A stretch of DNA of 64,000 nucleotides from Peptococcaceae bacterium (GTDB lineage Bacteria; Bacillota; Peptococcia; Peptococcales; Peptococcaceae), in contig JAFQEO010000033.1 in the NCBI GenBank assembly GCA_017399005.1, forward strand, positions 1 to 64,000. The letters run 5' to 3'. Both the position numbers and the translations under genes were made by a program. Each line of letters begins with the position of its first letter. Within the stretch, counting starts at the first letter, position 1. The notes below the pieces were generated by a model. It was not told where the DNA came from. It did no database searches and saw only the letters and a program-made list of their open reading frames with translations. This document shows positions 7,951 through 17,611 of this stretch, piece after piece.

Positions 7951-8793
7951 TTAGAAAATTGGAACAACAGCGCCTTCATAGTTTTCGTTGATGAAGGTTT
8001 TTACTTCTTCGCTGGTCAGAGCTTTTACTAAAGCCTGAACTTCTTCAGATTCTTCGTTGCCTTCTTTTACAACCAGAATGTTAGCGAATGTCTGAGCAGC
8101 TTCGGATGCAGCATCTTCACAAGCCAGAGCGTCTTTTGCAACGTTCAGACCAGCTGGAATAGCATAGTTGCCGTTGATTACGGAGAAGTCAGCGCTGTCC
8201 AGTGTTGGAGGCAGAGCAGCAGCTTCGATTTCCTGGATATCTACATTGTATGGGTTTTCAACGATATCCTGTTTGGTAGCGTTCAGGCCAGCACCTTCAG
8301 CCAGTGTGATGATGCCTTCTGCCTGCAGCAGCTGTAATGCACGAGCTTCGTTGGTGGTGTCGTTTGGTACAGTGATGATAGCACCTTCTGCGATTTCATC
8401 CAGAGAAGCATGTTTGGTGGAATAGATACCAAATGGTTCGTAGTGGATAGCAGCTACGCTTACCAGGTGTGTGCCGTTTTCAGCATTGAAATCGGTCAGA
8501 TATGGCTGATGCTGGAAGTAGTTAGCAACGATTTCGTCGTTTTCAACAACATTGTTTGGAACTACATAGTCTGTAAATTCGGTTACTTCCAGTTTGTAAC
8601 CTTCTTCAGCCAGAACTTCACCGGCTACAGCCAGAATTTCAGCATGTGGAGATGGAGAAGCAGCTACAGTGATTACTTTTACTTCAGCGTCATTGTTTGC
8701 ATCTGCGTTGGTGTCACCGCCGCCGCAGCCAGCCAGCAGACCAACAGACAGTGCTGCTGTTAAAGCGATAGATACAGCTTTTTTCAGTTTCAT
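7951..8793 (-). CDS. metQ: Methionine ABC transporter substrate-binding lipoprotein MetQ
   Basis: Extracytoplasmic lipoprotein of the NlpA/MetQ family that captures methionine and delivers it to MetNI. The 280-residue protein begins with a lipoprotein signal ending LLAGC, with Cys23 as the lipidated residue, followed by a Gly/Asp linker. Family landmarks include SPSPHAEIL, VVENDEIVANYFQHQPYL and the later NGNYAIPAGL. The start is ATG 8793-8791, preceded by AAGGGAG at eight bases. The ATG six codons upstream lacks a site. It is the last gene of metN-metI-metQ, read after the SAM-I riboswitch, so expression should fall when SAM is plentiful. Confidence 0.95.
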   Translation of the reverse strand: MKLKKAVSIALTAALSVGLLAGCGGGDTNADANNDAEVKVITVAASPSPHAEILAVAGEVLAEEGYKLEVTEFTDYVVPNNVVENDEIVANYFQHQPYLTDFNAENGTHLVSVAAIHYEPFGIYSTKHASLDEIAEGAIITVPNDTTNEARALQLLQAEGIITLAEGAGLNATKQDIVENPYNVDIQEIEAAALPPTLDSADFSVINGNYAIPAGLNVAKDALACEDAASEAAQTFANILVVKEGNEESEEVQALVKALTSEEVKTFINENYEGAVVPIF

Positions 8794-8860
8794 TGGAAAA
8801 ACTCCCTTCAAAATGTTTAATATATGCTCACAGAAATCATTCTGTAAAAGCCCTGTTAGA

Positions 8861-9550
8861 TTAGTGCAGGCGTTTGTCGGTTTTTGTTGCGATTTTTAAA
8901 CCGGCTTCCTGCAGAATCTGTGTGATGATAACCAGCAGTACGATACATACATACATCAATGGTTTATCGTAACGGTAGTAACCGTAACGGATGGCGATAT
9001 CCCCTAAACCGCCGCCGCCTAATACACCGGCCATAGCGGAATAGCCTAAAATGGTGGTGGCAGCAATTGCAGCCCCTACCAGCAGGGAAGGTTTGGATTC
9101 CGGCAGCATAACTTTGGTGATAATCTGCCAGTTGTTTGCGCCCATAGACTGTGCCGCTTCGATAACGCCAAAGTCGATTTCACGCAGAGAGGATTCGATT
9201 AAGCGGGCAATGTATGGCGCTGCACTGAATACCAGCGGTACGATGGTTGCGTTTGCCCCGAAGCTGGTGCCGGTAATCATGGTGGTAATCGGCATAATCA
9301 TAAAAATCATCAGCAGGAATGGAACCGAACGCAGCAGGTTTACGATAACCCCCAGCACCGAATTTAAAACCGGCATTGGACGAATCCCGTCTTTGGAGGT
9401 GATAACCAGAATAATCCCGATTGGAATCCCGAAGAGATAGCTGAGCAGAGTGGAAGCCAGTACGATATACAGCGAGATACCGGTATTGCTTACAATCATC
9501 TGCCAGTTTTCAGCGGCTGTTGTGAACAGATCTACGATAAGTTCGAGCAT
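8861..9550 (-). CDS. metI: Methionine ABC transporter permease MetI
   Basis: Inner-membrane permease of the methionine importer, 229 residues, close to the usual 215-230. Five or so membrane helices are visible, with the conserved cytoplasmic coupling loop near residues 120-150 (EAAQSMGANNWQIITKVMLP) that docks on MetN. GGGGLGDIAIRYGYYRY near the C-terminus is typical of MetI. The start at 9550 has GAGGAGG seven bases upstream, and the gene overlaps the end of metN by 19 bases, indicating translational coupling. It is followed after 67 bases by metQ. Confidence 0.95.
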   Translation of the reverse strand: MLELIVDLFTTAAENWQMIVSNTGISLYIVLASTLLSYLFGIPIGIILVITSKDGIRPMPVLNSVLGVIVNLLRSVPFLLMIFMIMPITTMITGTSFGANATIVPLVFSAAPYIARLIESSLREIDFGVIEAAQSMGANNWQIITKVMLPESKPSLLVGAAIAATTILGYSAMAGVLGGGGLGDIAIRYGYYRYDKPLMYVCIVLLVIITQILQEAGLKIATKTDKRLH

Positions 9551-10557
9551 CCGGCAACCTCCTCTACAGTAACATGTTTATTTTCCAGATATACCAGAAT
9601 ACGTTCCAGATTTACCTGATTTACGCCTTCCGGAATCTGAATCATCATCTGGCCGAAGGTTTGTCCTTCCATAACACGGGTGTCGGCAGCCAGAATATTT
9701 ACCGGTGTTTTACATTCCATAATCATGTTGGCGATAACCGGTTCCATTGCGGCAGTACCGTCAAAAATCAGACGATAGCACTGAGCTGCGTTGAAGTCAG
9801 GCAGCTTGCGGTCTTCCGGGAATACCAGACGACGGGTTGCCTCGTGTTTCGGGCGGGAGAATACTTCCGATACCGTGCCGGTTTCTGCAATCACGTGGTT
9901 GTCGATGATGGCAACTTTCTGGCAGATTTCCTCGATAACCGCCATTTCATGCGTGATAATAACAACGGTAATGCCCAGACGTTTGCTGATATCTTTCAGC
10001 AGATTTAAGATAGAACGGGTGGTTTTCGGGTCTAAGGCGCTGGTTGCCTCGTCGCACAGCAGAACTTTTGGATTGGTTGCCAGTGCACGGGCAATTGCCA
10101 CACGCTGTTTCTGACCGCCGGATAACTGCGATGGATAGGAATCCTCTTTCGTTTCCATATCAACGATTTTCAGCAGTTCTCTTGCGCGGGCTACCGCTTC
10201 TTCTTTTTTGATGCCGGCAATTTCCATCGGGAAGCAGATATTCTGCAGCGCTGTACGCTGCATCAGCAGGTTAAACTGCTGGAAAATCATCCCCATAGAC
10301 TGACGGGCTTTGCACAGCTCTTTGTGAGACAGTGCGGTTAAATCCTGGCCGTCGAAGATTACAGTACCGGAAGTCGGTTTTTCTAAGAAGTTGATGCAGC
10401 GAACCAGAGTACTTTTCCCTGCGCCGCTTAAACCGATGATACCGAAAATTTCGCCGGGATAAATATCCAGGTTGATATGTTCCAGCGCAACTGCCGGACC
10501 GTTTTTCCCTGGATAGCTTTTATAGAGATCTTTGATCTGTATAATAGGCTGAGTCAT
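9532..10557 (-). CDS. metN: Methionine ABC transporter ATPase MetN with NIL domain
   Basis: The ATP-hydrolysing subunit of the MetNIQ importer, 341 residues. The ABC core shows Walker A GLSGAGKST near residue 45, a Q-loop, the signature LSGGQKQR, and Walker B VLLCDEATSALDP, followed by the H-loop. The C-terminal 75 residues form the NIL (ACT-like) domain that in other MetN proteins binds methionine and shuts down transport. The start at 10557 is supported by AAGGAG six bases upstream. It is first in the operon, about 60 bases downstream of the riboswitch terminator. Confidence 0.96.
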   Translation of the reverse strand: MTQPIIQIKDLYKSYPGKNGPAVALEHINLDIYPGEIFGIIGLSGAGKSTLVRCINFLEKPTSGTVIFDGQDLTALSHKELCKARQSMGMIFQQFNLLMQRTALQNICFPMEIAGIKKEEAVARARELLKIVDMETKEDSYPSQLSGGQKQRVAIARALATNPKVLLCDEATSALDPKTTRSILNLLKDISKRLGITVVIITHEMAVIEEICQKVAIIDNHVIAETGTVSEVFSRPKHEATRRLVFPEDRKLPDFNAAQCYRLIFDGTAAMEPVIANMIMECKTPVNILAADTRVMEGQTFGQMMIQIPEGVNQVNLERILVYLENKHVTVEEVAGCSNLS

Positions 10558-10616
10558 GGATTACTCCTTTCAAATTTGTACCGTATACATGAGCAGGAGA
10601 CAGGAATCAGCAACGG

Positions 10617-10655
10617 ATAAAAAAGAAACCCCTGCTGTCAGCAGACAGAAGGGGG
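10617..10655 (-). terminator. Terminator of the SAM-I riboswitch expression platform
   Basis: On the reverse strand CCCCTTCTGTC pairs with GACAGCAGGGG (one mismatch) around TGCT, followed by TTTCTTTTTT. It lies between the aptamer and metN. Confidence 0.88.
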
Positions 10656-10683
10656 TACATTGCTTTATATAAGCGTGAGCCAT

Positions 10684-10799
10684 TCTTATCTGCCAGATTT
10701 CAATCTGCAGGATTTAGCACAGCACCTTGCAAAAAGTATTTTCACAAGGCCAGTTGCCGGGTTTCATCGGGCCAGTCCCTCCACCTCTCTGGATAAGAG
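10684..10799 (-). promoter_or_regulatory. SAM-I (S-box) riboswitch upstream of metNIQ
   Basis: Read on the reverse strand from 10799, the RNA begins CTCTTATCCAGAGAGG, continues with GGAGGGACTGGCCC and TGAAACCCGGCAAC, and closes P1 with GATAAG at 10690-10685. These are the hallmark sequences of the SAM-I aptamer, including the kink-turn region and conserved P3 core. High SAM is expected to favour the downstream terminator and so reduce expression of the methionine importer. Confidence 0.97.
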
Positions 10800-10825
10800 C
10801 AAATAATATAATATTTGTATTAAAA

Positions 10826-10854
10826 AATATAGCACGAATAGCGGGAGATGTCAA
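10826..10854 (-). promoter_or_regulatory. Promoter of the riboswitch-metNIQ transcript
   Basis: On the reverse strand a perfect TTGACA (10854-10849) and TATATT (10831-10826) are 17 bases apart and end about 27 bases before the aptamer. Confidence 0.88.
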
Positions 10855-11008
10855 TATGTCACAGGGATATTCAGCAATTATTTTTAAATAAAGACAGCGA
10901 AAGCTAACGAAATGTTAATATAGCAAATTATCATTATATCCATGGCAATTAAACGATAACAGTTATGAAAAAGTTTTTATCTGAAAATTATGTTTTTCTG
11001 TTAAAATC

Positions 11009-11037
11009 TTGTCTTTGCATGAAAAAGTTATTATAAT
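11009..11037 (+). promoter_or_regulatory. Promoter of the DtxR-type regulator operon
   Basis: TTGTCT (11009-11014) and TATAAT (11032-11037) have a 17-base spacer. About 85 bases of untranslated leader follow. The preceding 10855-11008 is AT-rich, with nothing else recognised. Confidence 0.75.
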
Positions 11038-11128
11038 AAAGTTGCTGAAATTTGAAATACAACCGTGTAATAACGGTAATCAGAAATACCTGCAGGCATT
11101 GCAGAAACAATAAGGAGGATTTCACATT

Positions 11129-11515
11129 ATGAAAATTCATGAATCCGGCGAAGACTATTTAGAAACGATTTTACTGCTGTATCGCAAACAGGGCTATGTG
11201 CGTTCTACCGACGTTGCCAATGCCATGAACTATACCAAGGCAAGTATCAGCCGTGCCGTAAAAATTCTGAAAGAAGAAGATTACATCTACATGGATCCGA
11301 ATAAAATGATTTTCCTGACCGAAAAAGGGGAAAAGAAAGCACTGGAAATTCATGAGCGTCATGAAGTAATCCGTGAATTTCTGATGGTGGTACTGAATGT
11401 GGATGAAGAAACCGCTGACCACGATGCATGTCATATTGAACACGTAGTAAGTCCGGTGACATTTGAAGGTATCAAAAAACTGCTGCGTGACACAAAGGAA
11501 GCGAAAGCCGAATGA
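11129..11515 (+). CDS. DtxR/MntR-type metal-dependent transcriptional repressor
   Basis: A 128-residue DNA-binding regulator of the iron/manganese-dependent repressor family. Residues about 5-65 form the winged helix (SGEDYLETILLLYRKQGYVR, then TDVANAMNYTKASISRAVKIL). Residues 66-125 form the dimerisation and metal-binding part, with the His/Glu/Cys set in LEIHERHEVIREFL and DHDACHIEHVVS. It lacks the SH3-like third domain, so it is of the short MntR type. AAGGAGGA precedes the ATG. The stop overlaps the start of the next gene (ATGA), so the two are co-translated. Which metal it senses, and its targets, cannot be told here. Confidence 0.88.
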   Translation: MKIHESGEDYLETILLLYRKQGYVRSTDVANAMNYTKASISRAVKILKEEDYIYMDPNKMIFLTEKGEKKALEIHERHEVIREFLMVVLNVDEETADHDACHIEHVVSPVTFEGIKKLLRDTKEAKAE

Positions 11516-12189
11516 AATATTTAACCGAAGAACTCTATCAGAAATCCCAGCTGTTCCGGTTTCCGATGGAGGCCAGTCTGACGCTGGAGGAACTGGCTGA
11601 GGAGTTTGAGCTGGATTTAGAAGAGTTTCTGTATGAGGAACTGATGGCAAACGAAGAAGTCTGTCAGAAATATCTGCCGAAGGATTTGTTAAACCGTCTG
11701 TTTGATGAACACGGGGAAGTATCGCTGCAGGAGATGGACGATACTCTGCTGCAGGAAATTTCCGCATTCCGTCAGGAAACAGAAAAAGCATGGATGAAAA
11801 CAGAAACAAAAATTCAGCAGGAAAAGCAGCAGCTCTGGAAAACAGCACAGCCCGGTGTACGCACTCTGCTGAAAATGAATCTGGCAGAGAGTGAAATCCG
11901 CCGTGTGTCCGGCATCGATACCGATAAAGTGGTTATGAAGCTGTATCCTGCATGGGATATGAGTAAAGTGGTTACCATGACATTTACCGGTGTAAAAGAC
12001 GGCTGGATGCGCAATCTGCATCCCGATGATGCCGACTGGTGGCTGGCGGATGAAATTACAGCCGATGAGGAACGGGAAGGGCGTTATGTGCTGTATGCGC
12101 TGTTTGGCAATGCAGCGTCTGTTGGCGGAATCCAGTTCAGCTTTGCCGATGTGGAGATTCTGGAACAGGATGACCCTCTCGGGTTTTAA
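11512..12189 (+). CDS. DUF4085-like hypothetical protein
   Basis: A 225-residue soluble protein whose opening MKYLTEELYQKSQLFRFPME resembles the start of the DUF4085 family. The middle is acidic and helical (about residues 25-115, many Glu/Gln, likely coiled), and the end carries the beta-rich VTMTFTGVKDGW and GGIQFSFADVEILEQ segments. Function is unknown. It overlaps the DtxR-type gene by four bases and shares its promoter, so a role linked to metal response or simple co-expression is possible, but this is inference. The family call rests on partial resemblance. Confidence 0.65.
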   Translation: MKYLTEELYQKSQLFRFPMEASLTLEELAEEFELDLEEFLYEELMANEEVCQKYLPKDLLNRLFDEHGEVSLQEMDDTLLQEISAFRQETEKAWMKTETKIQQEKQQLWKTAQPGVRTLLKMNLAESEIRRVSGIDTDKVVMKLYPAWDMSKVVTMTFTGVKDGWMRNLHPDDADWWLADEITADEEREGRYVLYALFGNAASVGGIQFSFADVEILEQDDPLGF

Positions 12190-12210
12190 GTTCTGATTTT
12201 AAATTTTTAT

Positions 12211-12250
12211 AAAAAAAGAGGCGAATAACCGCATGAATTCGCCTTTTTTG
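12211..12250 (+). terminator. Intrinsic terminator after the DtxR/DUF4085 pair
   Basis: An A-rich arm with GGCGAAT (12219-12225) pairs with ATTCGCC followed by TTTTTT (12237-12249). Confidence 0.85.
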
Positions 12251-12251
12251 T

Positions 12252-12281
12252 TTGACTTGCCAAATTACTTTGTACTATAAT
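12252..12281 (+). promoter_or_regulatory. Promoter of leuS
   Basis: TTGACT (12252-12257) and TATAAT (12276-12281) have an 18-base spacer. The leader to the start codon is only about 20 bases, so no T-box or other riboswitch can be present. Confidence 0.78.
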
Positions 12282-12308
12282 TGACCTTATATGATAGGGG
12301 GAAGTATC

Positions 12309-14786
12309 ATGAACGAACGTTATGATTTTTCTGCCATTGAAAGCAAATGGCAGGCAAAATGGTCTGAAGAAAAAACTTACGCAGTAACGGAAGACAAAAC
12401 AAAACCAAAATATTATTGTCTGGAAATGTTCCCATATCCATCTGGTAATTTACATATGGGTCACGTGCGCAACTACTCCATCGGTGACGTGGTTGCCCGT
12501 TTTAAAACTATGCACGGCTACAATGTGCTGCATCCAATCGGCTGGGACTCTTTCGGGCTTCCTGCAGAAAATGCAGCGATTAAACACAACACAGCGCCTG
12601 GCAAATGGACCGTTGAAAATATTGCAAATATGAACCGTCAGCTTCATGCGATGGGCTTAAGCTACGACTGGGACAGAGAGGTTACCACCTGTCTGCCGGA
12701 TTACTACAAATGGACTCAGTGGTTCTTCCTGCAGTTTTATAAAAAAGGTCTGGCTTATAAAAAAGGCGCATCGGTAAACTGGTGCCCGGGCTGTCAGACA
12801 GTACTGGCAAACGAACAGGTTGTTGACGGCCAGTGCGAACGCTGCGACAGCGTTGTTGAAAAAAAATCTCTGGAACAGTGGTTCTTTAAAATCACCGATT
12901 ACGCAGAGCGTCTGCTGAAAGATTTAGACAAACTGGAAGGATGGCCAAACAAAGTACGTATCATGCAGGAAAACTGGATTGGCCGCAGTGAAGGTGCTCT
13001 GTTACGTTTCCAGGTTCAGGAGACCGGTGACTATGTAGAAGTATTCACTACCCGTCCGGATACTACCTTTGGTGTAAGCTATCTGGTACTGGCTCCGGAA
13101 CATCCTCTGGTGCAGAAACTGGTTGCAGGTACCGAATACGAAGCTGCAGCCGATGCATTTATCAAAGAAGTACAGCAGCTGAGCGAAGTTGACCGTTCCT
13201 CCACCGAACTGGAGAAAAAAGGCTTATACATCGGTGCCCATGTTATTAACCCTGCAAACGGACAGGCTGTGCCAGTATTAATTGGTAACTATGTTATCTA
13301 TGAATATGGTACCGGTGCCGTTATGGGGGTACCTGCCCATGATGAACGTGACTTCTTCTTTGCAAAAAAATATGACCTGCCAATCACCATCGTCGTGCAG
13401 CCGGAAGGCGAAGAACTGCGTGTGGAAGATATGGAAGGTGCTTATACCGATGCCGGTATTATGGTGAACTCCGGTAAATTTGACGGCATGAAAAATACCG
13501 ATGCCAAAAAAGCAATCGTGGATTTCCTGGCCGAAGCAGGCAACGGTGAGTTAAAAGTAAACTTCCGTCTGCGTGACTGGCTGATTTCCCGTCAGCGTTT
13601 CTGGGGTGCTCCAATCCCAATCATCTACTGTGACCACTGCGGCACGGTTCCGGTTCCGGAAGACCAGCTGCCGGTATTACTGCCACAGGATGTAGACTTT
13701 AAACCAAGCGGCGAATCTCCGCTGAAATATATGGACGAGTTTGTAAACACCACCTGCCCGATCTGCGGCAAACCTGCCCGCCGTGAAACCGATACCATGG
13801 ATACCTTCGTGTGCTCCAGCTGGTACTACCTGCGTTATACCGACGCACACAACGCGGAACAGGCATTTGCAAAAGAAAATGCAGACCACTGGATGAATGT
13901 TGACCAGTATATCGGCGGTGTAGAACATGCTATCCTGCATCTGCTGTACGCTCGTTTCTTCACCAAAGTTCTGTATGATATGGGTCTGGTAAGTGTGGAT
14001 GAACCGTTCCAGAACCTGCTGACACAGGGTATGGTGCTGATGAACGGCAGCAAAATGTCCAAATCCAAAGGCAACATTGTAAGCCCGGAAACTATCATTG
14101 GCAAATTCGGTGCCGATACTGCCCGTCTGTTCATTCTGTTTGCTGCTCCGCCGGAACGCGACCTGGAATGGAACGACTCCGCAGTAGAAGGCTGTTACCG
14201 TTTCATCAACCGTGTATGGCGTTTTGTATACGACTATGTACAGAACAGCGAAGGCAAACTGGTGGATTACACAAGCTTTGGCGAATTAAACGGCAAAGAC
14301 AAAGATATGCGCCGTTTAACCCATACCACCATCAAACGTGTAACCGATGATGCCGGCAGCCGTTTCAACTTCAACACTGCAATCAGTGCTATCATGGAAC
14401 TGGTGAACGGTCTGTATCAGTACAAAGAACAGGAATACAACAAAGCCGTTATGGCAGAGGCTGTTGACAGCCTGGTATTACTGCTGGCTCCATTTATTCC
14501 GCATGTAACCGAAGAACTGTGGCAGGAAATCGGCCACGAAGGCAGCGTTCACAAACAGAGCTGGCCAAACGTGGACGAAAAAGCTCTGGTTGCCGAAGAA
14601 GCAACGGTAATCGTACAGATTAACGGCAAAGTGCGTGACAAAGTGGTAATGCCAATGAATCTGGATAAAACAGAAGCTGAAAAACTGGCAATGGAACAGC
14701 CGAAAATTGCAGAAGCAATCGCAGGCAAAGACATCAAAAAAGTCGTTGTAGTTCCAAACAAACTGGTAAACATCGTAGTTGGGTAA
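12309..14786 (+). CDS. leuS: Leucyl-tRNA synthetase
   Basis: Charges tRNA-Leu with leucine in the cytoplasm. The 825-residue length is normal for bacterial LeuRS. Class I signatures are present: the HIGH equivalent HMGH in [16 protein letters not shown] (about residue 50) and KMSKS in [14 protein letters not shown] (about residue 580). The CP1 editing domain (about 225-420) contains [20 protein letters not shown] and the GVPAHDERD stretch typical of post-transfer editing. A zinc-type cysteine pair, CPGC with CERC (about residues 155-180), lies before it. The start is ATG 12309, with GGGGGAAG about five bases upstream. The in-frame ATG at 12291 is before that site. It is monocistronic. Confidence 0.98.
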   Translation: MNERYDFSAIESKWQAKWSEEKTYAVTEDKTKPKYYCLEMFPYPSGNLHMGHVRNYSIGDVVARFKTMHGYNVLHPIGWDSFGLPAENAAIKHNTAPGKWTVENIANMNRQLHAMGLSYDWDREVTTCLPDYYKWTQWFFLQFYKKGLAYKKGASVNWCPGCQTVLANEQVVDGQCERCDSVVEKKSLEQWFFKITDYAERLLKDLDKLEGWPNKVRIMQENWIGRSEGALLRFQVQETGDYVEVFTTRPDTTFGVSYLVLAPEHPLVQKLVAGTEYEAAADAFIKEVQQLSEVDRSSTELEKKGLYIGAHVINPANGQAVPVLIGNYVIYEYGTGAVMGVPAHDERDFFFAKKYDLPITIVVQPEGEELRVEDMEGAYTDAGIMVNSGKFDGMKNTDAKKAIVDFLAEAGNGELKVNFRLRDWLISRQRFWGAPIPIIYCDHCGTVPVPEDQLPVLLPQDVDFKPSGESPLKYMDEFVNTTCPICGKPARRETDTMDTFVCSSWYYLRYTDAHNAEQAFAKENADHWMNVDQYIGGVEHAILHLLYARFFTKVLYDMGLVSVDEPFQNLLTQGMVLMNGSKMSKSKGNIVSPETIIGKFGADTARLFILFAAPPERDLEWNDSAVEGCYRFINRVWRFVYDYVQNSEGKLVDYTSFGELNGKDKDMRRLTHTTIKRVTDDAGSRFNFNTAISAIMELVNGLYQYKEQEYNKAVMAEAVDSLVLLLAPFIPHVTEELWQEIGHEGSVHKQSWPNVDEKALVAEEATVIVQINGKVRDKVVMPMNLDKTEAEKLAMEQPKIAEAIAGKDIKKVVVVPNKLVNIVVG

Positions 14787-14817
14787 GAAACGCGAAAACA
14801 AAAATATAAACGCTTAG

Positions 14818-14860
14818 ATGGATGCTATCCTGTACAGAACAGGACGGCATCCATTTTTTT
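14818..14860 (+). terminator. Intrinsic terminator of leuS
   Basis: ATGGATGC (14818-14825) pairs with GCATCCAT (14847-14854), with an inner CCTGT/ACAGG stem, followed by a T run. Confidence 0.9.
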
Positions 14861-14912
14861 AGTTCAGATTCCGAAATATTGTTTGCTGAAGGCGGATATT
14901 TTGAATATAGCT

Positions 14913-14941
14913 GAGGCGGGAGAAATCCCGCTTCGTTTTGT
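14913..14941 (+). terminator. Second terminator-like hairpin downstream of leuS
   Basis: GAGGCGGGA (14913-14921) pairs fully with TCCCGCTTC (14926-14934) around a GAAA loop, followed by GTTTTGTTTG. No gene lies between it and the first terminator, so it is probably a back-up or the relic of a lost gene. Confidence 0.5.
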
Positions 14942-15010
14942 TTGTATGTGAGAGCCGGATTTTATGCGGAGAAGCTATGGAAAGGAAGAAGTATAAACGG
15001 GCTTTAAGAC

Positions 15011-15044
15011 AGAAAGAAAACCCGTAAGCGGGTTCGCTTACGGG
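15011..15044 (-). terminator. Terminator of the amino acid ABC operon
   Basis: CCCGTAAGC (15021-15029) pairs with GCTTACGGG (15036-15044). The reverse-strand transcript continues TTTTCTTTC. Confidence 0.88.
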
Positions 15045-15057
15045 CAGGAGTAATGCT

Positions 15058-15795
15058 TTATTTGTCCAGAGCTCTTGTTAAGAATGCTTTGGTGCGTTCG
15101 TGTTTTGGATTATTGAACAGTTCTTCCGGAGTGGAATCTTCCAGAATGATGCCGTCTGCCATAAATACGATACGGTCGGAAATATCGCGGGCAAAGCCCA
15201 TTTCGTGGGTAACTACCAGCATGGTTAAGCCGCTGGCAGCTAAATCTTTCATAACTTTTAATACTTCGCCTACCATTTCAGGGTCAAGCGCAGAGGTAGG
15301 TTCGTCAAATAACAATACATCCGGTTCCATGGATAAGGCGCGGGCAATAGCCACACGCTGTTTCTGGCCGCCGGATAACTGGCGTGGACGAGCGTTGATA
15401 TACTGCAGCATTCCTACATGGTCCAGATATTTTTTAGCGCGTTCTTCGGCTTCCTGACGGTTGCATTTTAACACTTTCATCTGGCCCACAACACAGTTTT
15501 CCAGTACGTTCATGTTGTTGAACAGGTTGAACTGCTGGAATACCATGCCTACTTTTGCACAGTACTGATGCACTTTGCCGCCGTCCAGAATGTTTTTGCC
15601 ATTGTAGAGAATCTGACCACCGTTTGGAGTTTCCAGCAGGTTGATGCAGCGCAGCAGTGTGGATTTCCCGGAACCGGAGGAACCGATAATGGTTACTACT
15701 TCGCCTTTGTGTACATCAAAGTTGATATCTTTTAATACGACACGTTCGCCGAATGCTTTTTTCAGATTTTTAATTTGAATGATTGGCTGGTCCAT
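15058..15795 (-). CDS. Polar amino acid ABC transporter ATPase (GlnQ/ArtP type)
   Basis: A 245-residue ATP-binding subunit that powers amino acid import. The ABC motifs are complete: Walker [10 protein letters not shown] near residue 35, a Q-loop at VFQQFNLF, the signature LSGGQKQR, Walker [14 protein letters not shown] and the H-loop VVTHEMGFA. The C-terminal [12 protein letters not shown] is typical of the PAAT family. The start overlaps the stop of the permease by one base (TAATG), so translation is coupled. Sequence does not fix the amino acid specificity. It is the last gene of the operon. Confidence 0.95.
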   Translation of the reverse strand: MDQPIIQIKNLKKAFGERVVLKDINFDVHKGEVVTIIGSSGSGKSTLLRCINLLETPNGGQILYNGKNILDGGKVHQYCAKVGMVFQQFNLFNNMNVLENCVVGQMKVLKCNRQEAEERAKKYLDHVGMLQYINARPRQLSGGQKQRVAIARALSMEPDVLLFDEPTSALDPEMVGEVLKVMKDLAASGLTMLVVTHEMGFARDISDRIVFMADGIILEDSTPEELFNNPKHERTKAFLTRALDK

Positions 15796-16565
15796 TATTT
15801 GTCACCTCGTTTTAAGGTATCGGCACCATTGATAACCGGTTCGGTACCGTAAATGGTGTAGGTGTCTGCACCGTCCATTTTTGTTTCCAGATAGCGCAGA
15901 ATCTGTGTGATGCTGAAGCACAGCACAAAGTAGATTACGCAGGCGATGAAGAATGCCGGGAAGCTCTGGAAGGTTGCACCGGCTGCCGATTTTGTCTGGA
16001 AGAACAGGTCGGTTACACTGATAACGCTCAGTACGCAACTGTCTTTGATGTTGATAATGAACTGGTTACCGGTTGCAGGCAGGATATTGCGAATTGCCTG
16101 CGGCAGTACAACATACAGCATGGACTGAAAGTGGGTCATCCCGATGGAATGGGTTGCTTCAAACTGCCCTTTATCAACGGAGATGATACCGCCGCGCACG
16201 ATTTCCGCCATGTAGGCACCGGTGTTGATGGAGATGATAAACATACCGGCGGTTACCGGGTTTAAACGCAGAGAGAACAGGAACCCGGCACCGTAATAGA
16301 TAACCATAGCCTGTACCATCATTGGTGTGCTGCGGAACAGCTCAATATAAGCCGAAAGCAGGAAGTTCACCACTTTATATAACACACGTTTTACCAGAGG
16401 GTCTTCGGGACGAATCGGAATGGTTTTATAAATCCCGATTAACAGACCGATTACAAAGCCGACTGCAGTACCGACAATCGCCAGCAGGATGGTAACCCCG
16501 GTACCTTTTAATAACAGGGCACCGTAATTATTTAAAATAACCTGCACCCAATGAAAAAATTCCAA
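15795..16565 (-). CDS. Polar amino acid ABC transporter permease (HisM/GlnP type)
   Basis: Integral membrane permease of about 256 residues. Membrane helices are visible near the N-terminus ([20 protein letters not shown]), through [20 protein letters not shown], and in the second half. The coupling motif is [20 protein letters not shown], which contacts the ATPase. The start is placed at TTG 16565-16563, preceded by GAGGAGG at six bases. An ATG 24 codons upstream would run through the ribosome binding site and give a poor N-terminus. It follows the binding protein after a terminator-like hairpin and overlaps the ATPase start by one base. Confidence 0.92.
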   Translation of the reverse strand: MEFFHWVQVILNNYGALLLKGTGVTILLAIVGTAVGFVIGLLIGIYKTIPIRPEDPLVKRVLYKVVNFLLSAYIELFRSTPMMVQAMVIYYGAGFLFSLRLNPVTAGMFIISINTGAYMAEIVRGGIISVDKGQFEATHSIGMTHFQSMLYVVLPQAIRNILPATGNQFIINIKDSCVLSVISVTDLFFQTKSAAGATFQSFPAFFIACVIYFVLCFSITQILRYLETKMDGADTYTIYGTEPVINGADTLKRGDK

Positions 16566-16645
16566 AATAAGTCCTCCTCTCGGAAATGAAAACACAATAC
16601 TTCCTACATTATAATACAGAACGATAGCAGGATACAAGAATAAAA

Positions 16646-16677
16646 AAAAGAAATTGCCGAAAACGACAATTTCTTTT
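16646..16677 (-). terminator. Intra-operon hairpin between binding protein and permease
   Basis: AAAAGAAATTG (16646-16656) pairs with CAATTTCTTTT (16667-16677), giving a U-tailed hairpin on the reverse strand. Partial termination here would leave the binding protein in excess over the membrane subunits. Confidence 0.7.
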
Positions 16678-16721
16678 AATATTTTTATTTTAAACTGAGT
16701 ATTAGAATAAGTTATTTTATC

Positions 16722-17564
16722 TTATTCTGCAGCTGGCTGCTGAGCAATAGCGTCAGCCATCAGAGCGTCACGGTCATCCTGGGAGATACCAGCCAGAATT
16801 TCGTTAACCTGAGCAGTCAGTTCGGAATCTTTTGCTAAGCCCATAGCGATAGCTGCATCGTTGATTTCGTACTGGAAGCCGTTTTCTACTTCAAAGCCAA
16901 CATATACGAATGCATCGTTGGCAGCTGCTGCGGAGATACCTTCTGGACGTTCGGATACATAACCGTCGATGATACCGCTTTCCAGAGCTACACGCATGGA
17001 TGGGAAGTCGGTCATAGCGGTCACATGTTCAACGCCTTCAATCTGGTCGATTACAGTGTCGTGGAAGGTGTTCAGCTGTGCAGTTAATGCAGCGCCGGCG
17101 AAATCCTGAATGGAGGTAGCGTTTGCATATTCGCTGTCAGCGCGAACAACGATTACCAGGTCGGATACATAGTAGTTATCGGAGAAGTCGATGCTCTGTT
17201 TACGTTCTTCTGTTGGAGACATACCAGCGATGATACCGTCAATTACGCCGGACTGAACAGCTGGTACCAGACCATCCCATTCAGTTTTCACGATTACCAG
17301 GTCTTTGCCTAAGCCTTCCGCAACTTTTTTTGCAATCTGTACGTCGTAGCCGTTTGCATAGCCGCCGCCTTCAATTGCTACAGCGCCGTTGGAATCATCC
17401 TGCTGTGTCCAGTTGAATGGAGCGTAGCCGCATTCCATACCGATGCGCAGTTCGGTGCTTTCTTCTGCACCCTGTTCCGCATTGTTGTCGCCGCCGCCGC
17501 AGCCGAATGCGGTCAGAGCCATAGCGCCAATCAGAGTTGCTGCTAATAATTTTTTCAGTTTCAT
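16722..17564 (-). CDS. Polar amino acid ABC transporter substrate-binding lipoprotein
   Basis: A family 3 solute-binding protein of 280 residues, anchored by lipid outside the membrane. The signal ends TAFGC, with Cys22 as the modified residue, then GGG and an acidic linker. Binding-domain landmarks are LRIGMECGYAPFNW, ANGYDVQIAKKVAEGL, VQSGVIDGIIAGMSPTEERK and SGIIDGYVSERPEG, which are typical of cystine/glutamine/arginine binders. The ligand is not decidable by eye. The start is ATG 17564-17562, with AGGGGGA nine bases upstream. The earlier in-frame ATG lies before the ribosome binding site. First gene of the operon. Confidence 0.94.
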   Translation of the reverse strand: MKLKKLLAATLIGAMALTAFGCGGGDNNAEQGAEESTELRIGMECGYAPFNWTQQDDSNGAVAIEGGGYANGYDVQIAKKVAEGLGKDLVIVKTEWDGLVPAVQSGVIDGIIAGMSPTEERKQSIDFSDNYYVSDLVIVVRADSEYANATSIQDFAGAALTAQLNTFHDTVIDQIEGVEHVTAMTDFPSMRVALESGIIDGYVSERPEGISAAAANDAFVYVGFEVENGFQYEINDAAIAMGLAKDSELTAQVNEILAGISQDDRDALMADAIAQQPAAE

Positions 17565-17611
17565 TGTAAAAAATCCCCCTTGATTTACAAGTAATATTAT
17601 TGGATATTGAA

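Noticed and set aside
12282-12308. T-box or other leader control of leuS
   Set aside because: The promoter is too close to the start codon to leave room for a T-box.
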